Assembly (NCBI GenBank): GCA_037951105.1
Contig: JBAMJV010002931.1
Span: 92,365-156,364, forward strand
Reading direction: 5' to 3'
Source of the DNA: Echinarachnius parma
Taxonomy: Eukaryota; Echinodermata; Echinoidea; Clypeasteroida; Echinarachniidae
DNA length: 64,000 bases
Position 1 is the stretch's first letter. Every line of letters begins with the position of its first letter. The position numbers were made by a program, and so were the translations under genes. The notes below the pieces were generated by a model. It saw only the letters and a list, made by a program, of their open reading frames with translations, was not told where the DNA came from and made no database searches. Shown here in pieces: positions 12,019-23,593 of the stretch.

Positions 12019-13427
12019 GTAAGGTTCACTTTCTCAAAATATGTTTTGTTTCTCTCCAACTTATATTTCAACTATTGATCAATGTAGTCCATGTTGCTAG
12101 TAGCTGTTATGATAAGAAGGCAGCTGCCGGCACTTACAACTGGTCTACTCAGCTGATTTAATAACTTCCAGGGCCTTTTTAATTTTGCAGTTGATGAATT
12201 TTTATATGAATCATTCAAGGAAACTGTCAAATCAGATAACTAGTACTGTGCCTTGTAGGCAAAAATGAAATTTTAGATGTATATAACATTTGAAAGGGTT
12301 ATTTATCAGCTTTAATCTAATACTTATTTAAATTGATTTGGATAATATTCATAATGCGTTAATTAAGTTGAAACAGATATTGCCGTTTCAAATACGACAA
12401 TCACCATTAAAACCATACAGAGTTGTTTTTACATAATCTTAAATAATCTTGCACTGGGTTAATGTTTAAGTTGATTTTTGCCTATAACGTAATTACCGAC
12501 AAGTGGTGGATTTTGATATAGCCAGACACATATCGTACACTATGTATCAAGGGGATACATATTTACACAAAATTGTGTTTCAATTTATTTCCATTATAAA
12601 ATTAATTTAAAGATAAAAGGCCAAGGCAAATTTGTTAATTAATCATATAGTATAGAGGAGTTTACATCAAACTTGCTATAACCATTATATTGAAGTTCAT
12701 TTACCATGATTAATTAATTGATGGAAGCGTCTGCTGGAGAAACACCACCCAGCACAATGCTTACTTGACGTCATGGAAAGTACTCTGAATTTGATTCCCG
12801 TTTTGGGTCGATGCAATTGATAAAAAAAGGGTATACATACTAACCCTAACCCTAGAATCCCAAATCAAATAGGCCCTCACTCAGCTGGGACTGTTTGGTT
12901 CGTTCACTTGCATGCAGGGTTGCTAGGTAGTGATCTAAAGTGTATTTCCTTTTACTTTTAAAGACCTTAGTGAGAAAAGTCTAATCTTTTGACCAAGTGT
13001 TCTATGATTTGGGGGACCAGTACAAATGGTTTTAATATATCTTTATGCATATTGATGATTTTCATAATTTTCTTCTTAAAATAATTACTATAATTACTAT
13101 GTATGTGAATAACATTACACCCACAACACACACATGAACACTTGTATCTTGTGTGAGGTGGATGCTCTGTACTGTATAGTACATAAAGTGAGAGAGTATT
13201 AGCCATTATATTAATAATATATTATCGTAAGTAATTATTATTATGTATATTGGCAGTGATATCTGGAATGATGTGACTTTGTTGATTGTTGTTCTTCTTG
13301 GAGCTGGCGACACTGCACCGCACATACTTGTGACATACATTATCGCTGGGGACCTTGGCAACATTTTTCCAAAAATAGCAAATTTTCAACATCATTCAAA
13401 CCAAGTACATTTTGAACTTGTTTGCAG

Positions 13428-13601
13428 ATGTGATCAAAATTCACAACTTCAATGTGTGGAGTCGAGTTTTAGAAGGCGATGATCTGGAGCATGTCCAAAC
13501 GAGTTGCGCCACCAGTTTCTTCGGAGAAATCGTCCCGTGGACTGATCTTGTCAACATTGCTGAGTCTGAAGGAAAAGACGAGTCCCCTTCCATTTGCGAT
13601 G
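13428..13601 (+). CDS. Exon: pentraxin/LamG-like domain, part 3
   Basis: After tttgcag the frame reads GDVIKIHNFNVWSRVLEGDD. 'NVWxRVL' followed by an acidic residue is typical of the C-terminal part of pentraxin domains. It continues to ESPSICD and leaves in phase 1 at gtatat. Confidence 0.8.
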
Positions 13602-14288
13602 GTATATATTTCCTTTTTTATAGTAAAATACACAGGCTTTTGAGCAGATACACAATTCATGTGAAGTCCTGCAATTTCAGTATTGCGACTGTGCGTTAAT
13701 AGTAATAATAATGATATTCAATATTTATATTGTGCAATATCCACCTAATAAGGTGCTCAAAGTGTATGGCATTGCCCAGGCTCTGTTAGAATGGAAGCAC
13801 CTGTGTGAACAAATTAGATTCCTTTGGATGCTTGTACAAGTTGGATACAAAGGTAGAAACTTTGGAAAAGGGTTGTAATTCATTGACAATGGCTTGTAAG
13901 GGTCAAATTCCAAACATATTTTGACAATGAAAATATGAAAGGAGGACAAGGTACATGGGGATTGCTTTAAAATATGCATATACCAATAATTTGAAGAAAA
14001 AAAGTAATCTGTAAATAATTTCAATTATTGTTTATATCCCAGCAAATGTTTTCTGTCTGTGGGTGAATTTTGATGTATATTTCATATAATGATGGTTTTA
14101 TGTTGCTAACTGTCAACTAGCTGAGATACCCCTAAGTGGAGTGGATTATTGTTATTTTCGGTATTATTATTATTAGTAGTAGTATCATTAAAATCGTCAG
14201 TGTTCTTATTATTATTGATGCCGTTGTTATTACTATGATTAATATCATGTTACATTACTGATAATATATCCACTCTGTTTTCTGAAAG

Positions 14289-14537
14289 ACGTTAACGAGT
14301 GCACCATGGGGTCACCCGATCCCTGTCATAATGGAGGCACCTGTGTGAACAAACTCGGCTCCTATGGATGCTTATGTGAGTCGGGCTTCACCGGGCCACG
14401 CTGCGAGGACGTAGTAGACCCGTGTGAGGAACATGTCTGCCAAAATGATGGTTCTTGCATTCGGGATAGCAGCACTGGCACTGCTGTATGTGAATGCCCG
14501 GCAAACACTACTGGATCGGCGTGTGAAAACTTGATAA
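14289..14537 (+). CDS. Exon: two EGF repeats after the pentraxin-like domain
   Basis: DVNECTMGSPDPCHNGGTC opens a calcium-binding EGF (CVNKLGSYGC pattern). VVDPCEEHVCQNDGSC is a second EGF ending CECPANTTGSACEN. Phase 1 at both ends. Part of the first EGF recurs in decayed form at 13735-13850 in the intron upstream. Confidence 0.85.
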
Positions 14538-15535
14538 GTAAGAGTCGTAATCATACTTAACCTCTCACAAAAAGTTCAGCAATCCAAGTTTCATCGTTCA
14601 TATATATTTTATCATTAAATGATCCTACTCGGATTTGATATAGTTGACAAGCTTGTCTATTCCCCTTTACATTGATGCCTCATTTGTAATTATTATGTAA
14701 TTATGAAATGTGCAGTAGACCTTAATATTGAGACATGTCAAAAGTGAAATGTTGCAAAATACGACATTCAATAGTCATCCAATAACAATGTATTTTGCGA
14801 CATTTCAATCTTGACTTGGCCCTGTATTTAGGTGTAATGCACATTCCATAATTACGTACTCCTTACAAATGGGACATCAATGTAAAGGGGAATAAACAGC
14901 CTTTTCAATGATACCAAAATCATGTAAGATAATTTAGGGATATGAGAGAAATGAACGCTCAAACTTGAATTGCGGAACTGTGTGTGAGGGGTTTACGTTG
15001 TAATAACAATATCTTATCAAGCCTCCATTTATATTGTCATAACTTTTTGTATTAAAGAAATGTTTAACTTGAAAATAATATTCATGTTCAGTTTATTGCA
15101 ACATTGAAATTGAACATTATATTCTTGATAGCATTCAAATTCAGTCGGTAGCTGTCAAGTCATAATGATATTGCATTTTCAGCAATGTGTTTGATGTACA
15201 AAATTATCCAAGCCACAGGACAGGTTTAGCAAACCCCTACAAATTAACTACCAACTATCACCCTGATTCCTAAATACTTTAGTATTCAATTGGCAGTCAA
15301 ATTGTAATTATCATGTGGATTTCTTTGTTATTTTCGTTAAAACCTCAATTGTCAATTTCCCTTTCATAATCCTGACAGAACAGTGTGCCTGGATACAACA
15401 TAAGTATGCAGATACTCCTATTTGCTCAAATACATTTGCAATATGTATGTAAGGGACTATGTAATCTTCAATTCAATTAATATGTAATGTTATGTAGAGA
15501 TTCTTATGTTTATAGAAACCTTACTATCTTCTCAG

Positions 15536-15717
15536 TTCACGGTGGCTGGAATGAGTGGTCACCTTGGCAGGAGTGCAGTGCATCTTGTGCAGGTGGAACC
15601 ATGTCTCGATTGAGAGAATGTGTCAACCCAAGTCCAAACGAGCTTGGAGATGAATGTGACGGGGATATTGTAGAAAAAGCAACATGCAATGAAGATGCCT
15701 GTCCAATAGCAAGTTAG
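15536..15717 (+). CDS. Exon: thrombospondin type 1 repeat, possible C-terminus
   Basis: Acceptor ctcag in phase 1. HGGWNEWSPWQECSASC followed by AGGTMSRLREC is a classical TSR with WxxWxxC and CSxSC. Cysteines at ECD, ATC and ACP complete six. The frame stops at TAG 15715-15717. Alternatively the exon splices out at gttagt (15712) in phase 1 into further exons right of here, none of which I recognise. Confidence 0.8.
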
Positions 15718-15747
15718 TATAAGTGGGTAGAGTGTGGTTGGGGTAAC

Positions 15748-16722
15748 CTCGCTATTTATAAGGACCGCTATTCATAGTGTGTTAATCCACTATACTGACG
15801 GACCGCTCATATAACTCAAAAGGGATCGTTATCCAAAAGGGCATAAGGACCGTTATTCATAAAGTGAGATAAGGGTCGCTATTCATAATTAACATTGAGG
15901 GTCTCTACTCATAAGGACCGAATCAAGAAAGGGATCGATATTCATAATGTGAGAAGAGGGTCGCTATTCATCAAACGAAATGAGGGTCGCTATTCATAAT
16001 ACGAAATGAGGGTCGCAATTCATAATGAAATAAGAGGGTCGCTATTCATAATACGAAATGAAATTCGCTATTCATAATTCGAAATGAGGATCATTATACA
16101 TAGAATGATAACAATGTCGCTACTTTATTGATCCTAATGACCCATAAGATTTACGTGACCCCCCCCCCCCCCCCCTCCCCACAAAAAGTTGTCCGACCAC
16201 GCTACGCCATTGGGCCGAGTGGTGTAGCGTGGTCCGAACTGAACCGGGAGGGGGGGGGGGGGGGGGAGAGGGGGCTCACATAAATGATTGGGGCACACTT
16301 TTTCTTTATTTGTTAAGAAATTTATGTTTTCTAATGTTATGGCAAATTATTCAGGGGGAAGGGGGCACGTGCCTCCCGCGTCCCCACCCCCGGGTCAAAT
16401 ATTATGGATCATGTGATTAGGATCAATAAAATAGCGAAATGTTAATAATTTTATGAAAAGCGACCCTCAATTCGTATTTTGAATAGCGACCCTCTTCTCG
16501 TATAATGAATAACGACCCTCATTTTGTAATATGAATTGTGACCCTCTTCTCATATATTTTTAATAGCGACCCTCACTTGGTATTATGAATAGCGACCCTC
16601 TTCTCATATTATGAATAGCGATCCTCATTGCGTGTTATGCATAGCGACCCTCTTCTCATATTATAAATAGTGGTCCTTATGGATAGTGGTCCTTATAAAT
16701 AGCGGTCTTTATGAATAGCGAG
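15748..16722. mobile_element. Inverted-arm element built of ~27-bp repeats (GGGTCGCTATTCATAAT)
   Basis: Arm 1 (15748-16110) has at least eight units like GAGGGTCGCTATTCATAAT. Arm 2 (16450-16722) has units like GAATAGCGACCCTCTTCTC, the reverse complement. Ends match inverted (CTCGCTATTTATAAGGACC versus GGTCCTTATAAATAGCG). The centre holds another insertion (poly-C ... poly-G with CACGCTACGCCA). No coding frame. Confidence 0.75.
16158..16390. mobile_element. Poly-C/poly-G 'GTGGCGTAGCGTGG' MITE nested in the element above
   Basis: Poly-C, then CCGACCACGCTACGCCA, GTGTAGCGTGGTC, then poly-G. The same family signature occurs at 17462, 22436-22505, 25104-25340, 36397-36885 and 37833-38155. Confidence 0.6.
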
Positions 16723-16800
16723 CAGACTCTGTGTAGTTAGGGGTAGGGGAAATGATAGGATGAAATATATTAAGACACTTCGTCCCTGGCGTTAACATAT

Positions 16801-19299
16801 GGGCAATTCCACGCCAAAGTGGACATTTGACCAAAAATTTTACAAGCATTTTTATGATACAAATTTGGTATCAAATCAAAGCTTAAATTCTATATTTTTT
16901 TAATTCAATGAGAAAATTTTAGTTTTACATAATTTTAGTTGTTTTTTTATAATAACTTTATAACCATAATTGAACCCCACAAATTTGACATTTTTGTGAA
17001 AAAGTGTTTTGATCCTGTGTTTGTTTTATATTTCCCCAGTTAAGCCTAAAACACATTATTCTGACTCCTGAGATATGACCATTTTGTAAAATAGTAAATT
17101 TGTATGATTAATTTGATTTGTTATGCTTCAATGACTTCTTATTTTCAGCCTATGAAAATGTCCTTCCGTTACCGAAAAATCAATATTTTTAATTTTGTGG
17201 CTCACATACTTGTTAGAGAGCAGACCAATCTTCAGTGCAAAGCAAGTTCAAGTAGGCCTTCCCATTGCTAACAATTGTATTACTCATTGTTTCTTCGTTA
17301 ATTAATAAATAACAAAAGAAAATGTCCTTCCGTTACCATACAATGGTAACAGATGGACAAGGTACCTCATATTACATATTATGACAACATTTATGTTCAA
17401 AAATTGGTCTCTCATATATGAAAACCCAAAATAATGAGACAATACCTACAATGGCCAGCTATCAGTGGCGTAGCGTGGTCAGACTAGTAATTTTCTGTGT
17501 TTCAACCAATCAGATTTGTGCATTTAGAACATTTGATCTGGCTCACAATTGATTTTATCTCTTTCTGCAACAGGGCCCTTGTACCATGATGCCATTTGTC
17601 TGGATTTCTATTGTATGGGGATTAGTAGGTCTATTTAACTGTGGTGAGCCAGGGTGTGAATAGGCTCTGATCATGACTTTGAATAGGTCTTTTTTTTACA
17701 CAATACACCCCTATATAATTCTTGGACATGGGTGTAGGTCTAAAATAATTAAATTTTACATGAAATTTGCAAACTAAAAACAAGGCTGTAGAAAAAGCAA
17801 TAAATAACATATCTCCAATTCTTTCATATATTGTAGAAATTATATCAAGCCAAGATTTAAGCAAACAAATTTCTCAACATTATTTGATCCACGAGGTAAA
17901 ACGGAAGGTCAAAATCTAAGGTCAAAGGTTATCGTATCCAAACTCGCTCATGCATGAACACAAATGGCATAAATGGATTGCACATAACATCCCCAGTCCA
18001 ATGACACCTTTACAAAATAAATTGACCCAACGGTTAATGGACAATGGCCATTTGAAAAATGGTGCCCACGCCCATTTCTTACAAAACTCCCCCATAAGAA
18101 TCGACCATAGCGCCAAAACCATTGGGCGGATTGGGCTAAAACTTAAATATTTGCGCTTTTAAAGGTTGAAATATCATACATACCAAATATTAGCAAATTT
18201 GAAGGGGGCTGCGATGAAAATTTTCTATTTTTTTAAAGGTGATTTGACATGGAATGACCCTACTGTGTCATATCATACATTATAGTCCATTATGTCCTTC
18301 CGTTACCGAACATTGGTCCGCTTTGTGTGAAATAACTCAAATATCTGCGGACAAATTTTAATCAAAGAACAAGTAAATTCTTCTTAACCCTTCAGAGAAT
18401 GAAATGTGTACCCTTAAAATATTTTGTATTATTTAATATCACAGAGTTTTAGTTAAAACTGATTTGATAACAAAACCTTTTCCATTTTAGTGTCCTTCCG
18501 TTACCGACCTCATTTGTATGCATATTCAATAATGTGCGGAGATAAAAAAAATTAAAAAAATTATGGGACCTTAAAACTGTATGTTTTGGAAGTATTGTTA
18601 TCAAAATAGACGGTTCTAACAACACAAGTATTTAAAAATGTCTTTCTTAAAGTTGACAATTTGTGTCTGAGTGTCCTTCCGTTACCATGGACTGACCATG
18701 AATAAGAGCCATTGGAGCATGAAATATAGTAAGAAAAAAAAAGAAATGTAAATGCTTGTGATGTCCATATGCTATCTATGATACAAACTCATTTTAGACC
18801 ACAAAAGAGATGTTTCCTTCTCATAAATGGTCTTTAAATTTCAAAATTAATTTTATTGTACAATTCCAATAGACTTTTCAGAGGTCCTTCCGTTACCGTC
18901 CTTCCGTTACCGAACACTGGAGTAATTAATTTCGCATAATTAATATACCAACGTAGATATTTTTCTTAAAAGGTGGTGTTATACTCTGTGAACATAAGGA
19001 AATTGACTAGTAGCCAACTTAACATGATAAACCTCGTAACTTCACAGAGATTGGGTCATAACTAAAAAACTTGAAAATCCATGTCCATTTTGCCGTCCTT
19101 CCGTTACCGGCCTCATTAGTGTCCATATCTAATTTACATAATGCGGTCAAAATTTTAGAAATAGTGGAAATCAAAGGTGTCCCAACAAGGATCAAAGACA
19201 TGCCATTTAGAATAAAAAATCAAAAGCAGGATCCTGGAATTATTTGATTGAAGTTCCCAAATTGTGTCTGAATGTCCTTCCGTTACCGTGGAATTGCCC
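16801..19299. mobile_element. Element A: 2.5-kb TIR element with nine GTCCTTCCGTTACC words
   Basis: Terminal inverted repeat of 13 bp, GGGCAATTCCACG at 16801 and its complement ending at 19299. The word GTCCTTCCGTTACC(G) occurs in one orientation at 17160, 17324, 18294, 18492, 18673, 18884, 18898, 19095 and 19274; the last abuts the right TIR. A two-mismatch copy in the other orientation is at 17346. The interior is AT-rich, without a transposase frame. No clear target duplication (flanks ATAT and TGTA). Another repeat fragment is nested near 17460-17580. Confidence 0.85.
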
Positions 19300-19336
19300 T
19301 GTAGTTGTCCAGGAAACTACACAAAATATAACCGTT

Positions 19337-20280
19337 AAGGCCCAAGTCCCATACTGACGATTTTCACGGCGAATCGCAACGATTTGACATTCGTCGAGAA
19401 AATCGCTTAGGTCGTGTTGCATCGTGTTACATCGTACCGGTTCTTCCCCCAAAACCGTTGCGCATCGCGAGGAAAATCGTGAAAGCGGAGCCAAAATCGC
19501 CGTCTTTAACTGTTCAAAACAATCGCCACGCCACGACGATTTTCACCAAAAATTGTTGTATTTACCGTTGCATATTCGTGTCAAGTCGTTACACATCGTT
19601 GCAATTCGTTGCGACTCGTATCGCTTCGTTGTGAAGATCGCCGCTTTCCGTTTTTGAACTGACCATAGGCGTAAAGACTTACGTAATACCTATTCATCAC
19701 GAGAGGGGAGGGGTGAATCAATAGATCATCCCCTGTTGAATTGTATTAATGACAGATCACGCCCATGAAACTGACTCAAACAAGTCCGATTGTTCATATG
19801 GTGCACTGCTCTATTGTTCCATAAAAAGAATGAAAGGAAATCGTCGCGACATGGCGATAGTTTTGAACAGTCCCAAAACATTCGTTGTGCTAACACGATT
19901 CATGGCGTTCTTCGCGATGCGCAACGGTTCGCAGAACAAATTACAACGACTCGCAACGAACTACAACGACTCGCGACGACTCAAGCGATTTTCTCCACGA
20001 ATGATAATTCGTTGCGAGGCGCCGCAAAAATCGCCACTATGGGACTACAACTTTTTTCTGCCACGATTTTTCTACCGCAATGGTTAAAGACAAAAGAAGG
20101 ACCGAGCTGACTCGTCGAACAACGACGAAGAACGAATATTCGTCTTGAGTCGCCGTACAATTCTTCCCAATTCGTTGTTAAATCGTGGCTAAATCGAGTC
20201 GATTCGTTCTAGTAAATCGTTGCGAGTCGTTGCGAGTCGTTGCGAGTCGCCGTGGAAATCGTCAGTATGGGACTAGGCCT
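19337..20280. mobile_element. Element E: TIR element rich in CGTTGCGA-type words
   Basis: Ends AGGCCCAAGTCCCATACTGA and, inverted, TCAGTATGGGACTAGGCCT, flanked by TTA on each side (a possible 3-bp target duplication, as in PIF/Harbinger). The interior is packed with TCGTTGCGA, ATCGTTGCGAGTCGT and complements in both orientations, including a tandem run at 20216-20245. A smaller MITE (19668-19772) is nested within. Confidence 0.75.
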
Positions 20281-20326
20281 TTACTTATTCAAAATGTATA
20301 TGTTTTGTTTATAACACTGCATTCAG

Positions 20327-20425
20327 CATTGCTATATGGTCGATGGCAGGAACAAGTCAAGGCGTTCTGGAAGATCAGGGATGAGAGGAAACGTACTTTT
20401 CTGTACCTACGAAGACATGAAAAAG
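20327..20425 (+). pseudogene. Sulfotransferase exon 4, upstream copy, +1 frameshift
   Basis: It begins LLYGRWQEQVKAFWKIRDER, matching exon 4 of the downstream copy (33904-34001). It is 99 bases against 98, with one extra A near 20390 (agaggaaacg), after which the frame of NVLFC-YEDMKK is lost. Splice sites are kept (ttcag before, gtattt after). The cause could be a real lesion or a homopolymer assembly error. Confidence 0.75.
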
Positions 20426-20884
20426 GTATTTTAAAAATCTATTCAATTATTTATTTAGTCATCTTACTATCAATTTATGTATGTATTCCTTTATTAATTT
20501 ATTCGTCAATGATATGGCTCTTTCTTGGTTTGCAGTTGAATTAAGTTATAATAAAAGAATGATTTGTATATTACTTGTCAATCTTCATTCTTCTATTTGT
20601 ATACTTCATTCGTTGCAGGTAAATTCAACTTATGAAATATATTTGGAACTGCTGAAGAAAATCCGCCGAATCATGGAATGTCTCACCAGTCACCAGAAAT
20701 ACGGAAGACGAAATCCAAACTCATCGCAATTTGTGCATTTTTATAAGCCCCGATAATAAAGGTGTAAATGAGGATTTTTAAAGTTACATATTACATGTAG
20801 GTGTACTAGTAATCTATTTAGAATTCGTTGATAATGTTAAGAATGGTCATTATACCGTGTTTAAAACGTATTAATTGTCCACAG

Positions 20885-21065
20885 GAACCGCTAAAGAACG
20901 TCCGACGAGTAGCGGAGTTCCTCAACGCGTCACTGAGTGAAGAAGAAATCGACAAGGTCGTCGAACACAGCTCCTTCTCCGGTATGATGACGTCATTCCA
21001 GAAGGTCGTAGATGGTGGGGACAATATTGCTGTAGCGGGCGAGGTTTTTACATTCATGAACAAAG
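20885..21065 (+). CDS. Sulfotransferase exon 5, upstream copy (intact)
   Basis: Acceptor ccacag, then EPLKNVRRVAEFLNASLSEE ... HSSFSGMMTSFQ ... FTFMNKG. This corresponds to the cytosolic sulfotransferase region after the YEDMKK block (KILEFLG...HTSFxxMK...) that carries part of the 3'-phosphate-binding site and the dimer-proximal helices. Sixty full codons; phase 1 at donor gtaacg. Confidence 0.85.
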
Positions 21066-21601
21066 GTAACGTTACATAATGATACGCACTGCTGTGGTAT
21101 ATAACAAAAAAACATCCTGTATAATGCTTAGGTCACAAATGCTCCGATTTGGGATACGGCGCCCGCCGTATATACGATGCCACTTTTAGGTGAAATCTTG
21201 CCGGAATCTTGCGGCACCCGAAAGGGTGCCGTGGCTATCTTGCGGTCGCCGTTGCATTTTTCCTCGCCGTACGATGTCAACAAATAATTGTTTAACGCGG
21301 AGTTAAAAAAGAAATGCATTGTACGATTTTTTACTTGCCGTAAGCCCGTAGACACGCCGTAGAGAGCATCGCACGGGCACCGCACGGGCACAGCACGGAC
21401 ACCGCAGCTTTTTTTCTCGAATATCGTACGATTTTGAGACTGAATATTTGGCCATTTGGCAAAGGGGAGAACCGATTAAAAATGCCATTTTTTGCTCGAA
21501 TTTTAATAAACAAGAGATAATATGACGTGTAGTTTATAACGATTTCTATTTCATTTATTACATTCATGTTCATCAATCTGCTTTCTATTCCTGCTGTCCA
21601 G

Positions 21602-21711
21602 GTCGGATCGGTGACTGGAAAAACCGATTCACGGTGGCTCAGAGCGAGATGTTCGATGCTTGGTATCAGAAGGAAATGGAGGATTCCGACATCAACCTTC
21701 AATTCGAATAA
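21602..21711 (+). CDS. Sulfotransferase last exon, upstream copy (intact)
   Basis: After gtccag the frame reads (G)RIGDWKNRFTVAQSEMFDAW and ends NLQFE with stop TAA. 'RKGxxGDWKxxFTVAQ' is the conserved C-terminal PAPS-binding and KxxFTVxxxE dimerisation motif of SULTs. No partner exons 1-3 for this copy were found between 15.7 and 20.3 kb, so it is either a partial duplicate or its 5' exons were displaced by the mobile DNA there. Confidence 0.85.
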
Positions 21712-21767
21712 ACTTCTGGGATTATATATTGAAATAAGTTACAATATATCAATGTCATTCAAATTAA

Positions 21768-22302
21768 AGGGGTAGTTTAGTATTGGTAGAGAGGGCGCTG
21801 CACATCACAATTCTTTTGTGAGATAATGAAAAACTGAGTGTCGAATGTGAGAGAACATGCAATTTTAATGGCAGAATAAACTTTATTTGGTCAAAATCGG
21901 TCCAGAAATGGCTGAAATATCAATAAATATATTTGATCTTATAATTATTTGGTGCCCAAATAATTAGATGATTTTTTCAAAAAATGTAAAAAATGCTAAC
22001 ACTTTTTCAAAAATTTTCAAAAGCGTTTTTTAAATAGTTGTTGATTATCTATCTACTTAATCATTATTTCAATAGGACATCACATGCATTATTTTGTATG
22101 AAAAATGGTTGAAACCAATGCCTTTTTAGAAAGCGCCCTCTTGTGTTTTAATGGCTCTTTTTGAATGATAACAGGCTTTTTACTTAGTCGTTTGTAATTT
22201 TGTATACCTTTCGAGCATGGTGAAGTAATAACTATTAGTTTATAATGTTACTGTCCAGGTTTGGATACTAAAGTTCAGCCTTACCAAAACTGTACTACCC
22301 CT
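21768..22302. mobile_element. TTAA-flanked MITE (family T1, copy 1)
   Basis: Flanked by TTAA. Ends AGGGGTAGTTTAGTATTGG and, inverted, CCAAAACTGTACTACCCCT. Interior includes AGAGAGGGCGCTG and GAGCGCC-type blocks. Other copies: 37123-37647, 53739-54293; fragments at 3340-3520 and 33600-33880. TTAA target sites are used by piggyBac and Kolobok; assignment is not resolved. Confidence 0.8.
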
Positions 22303-22589
22303 TTAAGTAATTAAGCCACGTTTTTCGACTTGAACACAATTGATTTAGGGGCTTTTGAATTTGAGCTATTCAAAGCCCCTAAATCGAAATTACCAATTGC
22401 AAGCAAAATACATAAACAAAGACAAAAACCTGAGGTGGGGGGGGGGGGGGGGGGGGGGGGCTCGGTCTCAGGACCCCCCCCCCCCCCCCCCCCCCCCCCC
22501 CCACGCTATACACCAGTGACTAAAATGGCTGCAGTGGAAATGAAACATCGTTTTTTATGATAAAATGTTATATATGAGGCGCGTATAAT

Positions 22590-23234
22590 ACCACTGGGCT
22601 CAAAAAGAAACTTATAATTTTTCACATGATCATATTTTAAAATCCTGTCATCAAAATTAACCAAATGACACACAGGATTACTTAAATACTCTGCTCTAAA
22701 ACACATGTCAGTAACTAAGCAGTTGTCCACTTGACACAACCGCAAAAAGCATTGACATGGAACAACTTCCGGGACCACAATGTCACAGTATAAGGGACAA
22801 TCCGCCTGTTAATGCACACGCTCAGCGCAGCTCTACAGGAAGAGAGGAACGATCTCCCAAGCCTGTATCAGAGCCTGGTGGACAGCATGCCGTAGCAGAT
22901 GACCTGAATGATTCCAAGCACATGGTGGACACACCCACTATTGATTTCTGTGTTTGGGTAACTGACATTACCTTCATTTCAATTTGTCTTGACTTCCTCA
23001 CCTGCCTTAAACTCTATTGCCGAAATGTTCAGGCTGTGACATGTGATACAGGTAACGGATCCATGCCAGCGGCCTTTTCAGTTCTGTCAGTAAGGTAACC
23101 TCATGGATATTGACAATTAGTCAATGGAGTAGGGTATTTAAGTAATCCCGTGTGTCATTTTGGTTAATTCTGATGGACAGATTTTCAAGATATGACCATG
23201 TGAAAAGTTATAAGTTTCTTTTTGAGCCCAGTGT
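22590..23234. mobile_element. Degenerate Tc1/mariner-type element
   Basis: Inverted ends of about 100 bp starting ACTGGGCTCAAAAAGAAACT, flanked by TA. Non-autonomous or dead. The centre carries a short transposase remnant, listed separately. Confidence 0.7.
22815..22950 (+). pseudogene. Tc1/mariner transposase C-terminal remnant
   Basis: One frame reads ALQEERNDLPSLYQSLVDSM, like the 'W..IP...I..LV.SM' stretch near the end of Tc1 transposases. After a frame change VADDLNDSKHMVDTP fills the place of the terminal GGHT.Y block. Stops and shifts show it is dead. Confidence 0.5.
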
Positions 23235-23593
23235 AGATGCACTTTAATCTCGAAGATCTGTAATCGCAAACTTCCGTGAGAGACATTAATTTTACGTATA
23301 TAACACTAATTAGGTACATTTATATACGGTATATGCATGGTAATCGCATCCGCTAAAAATAAGATGTTAGTTTTAAAGCAAAAACCATAGTTTAGCTTTA
23401 GGTAACCAGGTGTTTTAGTTGTCATCTTTTATTTTTCCTATATAAGAGCATTTTTAATTGGCTGTACCGTTGAGGAAATAACGTTTATGATATTCTCTAG
23501 CATGTTCAGAGTTTCAGACAATCGGACCCCTTCATCGTATTTCGTTTTCGTAAATGATGTTCACAAGCCAAATATTTAATGTACCTTGGTTAT

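Larger units (their letters stand above)
940..15717 (+). other. Gene span: EGF / pentraxin-like / EGF / TSP1 extracellular protein (5' incomplete)
   Basis: Eleven exons join in one open frame with matching phases at every junction. Order seen: about eight EGF-like repeats (940-9078), a LamG/pentraxin-like beta-sandwich split over three exons (10810-13601), two EGF repeats (14289-14537) and one thrombospondin type 1 repeat (15536-15717). Several EGFs have the calcium-binding start (DIDEC, NIDDC, NIDEC, DVNEC) and the Asp/Asn hydroxylation pattern (for example CVNDWGSYSC), so the product is expected to be secreted or an ectodomain with calcium-rigid rods. EGF repeats before a pentraxin domain recall SVEP1/polydom, but no sushi or VWA domain is visible and TSP1 is not typical of it, so no symbol is given. 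Signal peptide and N-terminus are outside the window. The 3' limit is uncertain. Introns carry many small transposons. Confidence 0.85.

Noticed and set aside
15748..16722. Possible CRISPR-like array (regular repeats with spacers)
   Set aside because: The repeats are inverted between two arms, degenerate, and in an animal genome; this is a foldback element.
16801..19299. Regular spacing of GTCCTTCCGTTACC as an enhancer or nucleosome array
   Set aside because: Spacing varies from 14 to about 950 bases and the words stop exactly at the TIRs, so a transposon is the simpler reading.
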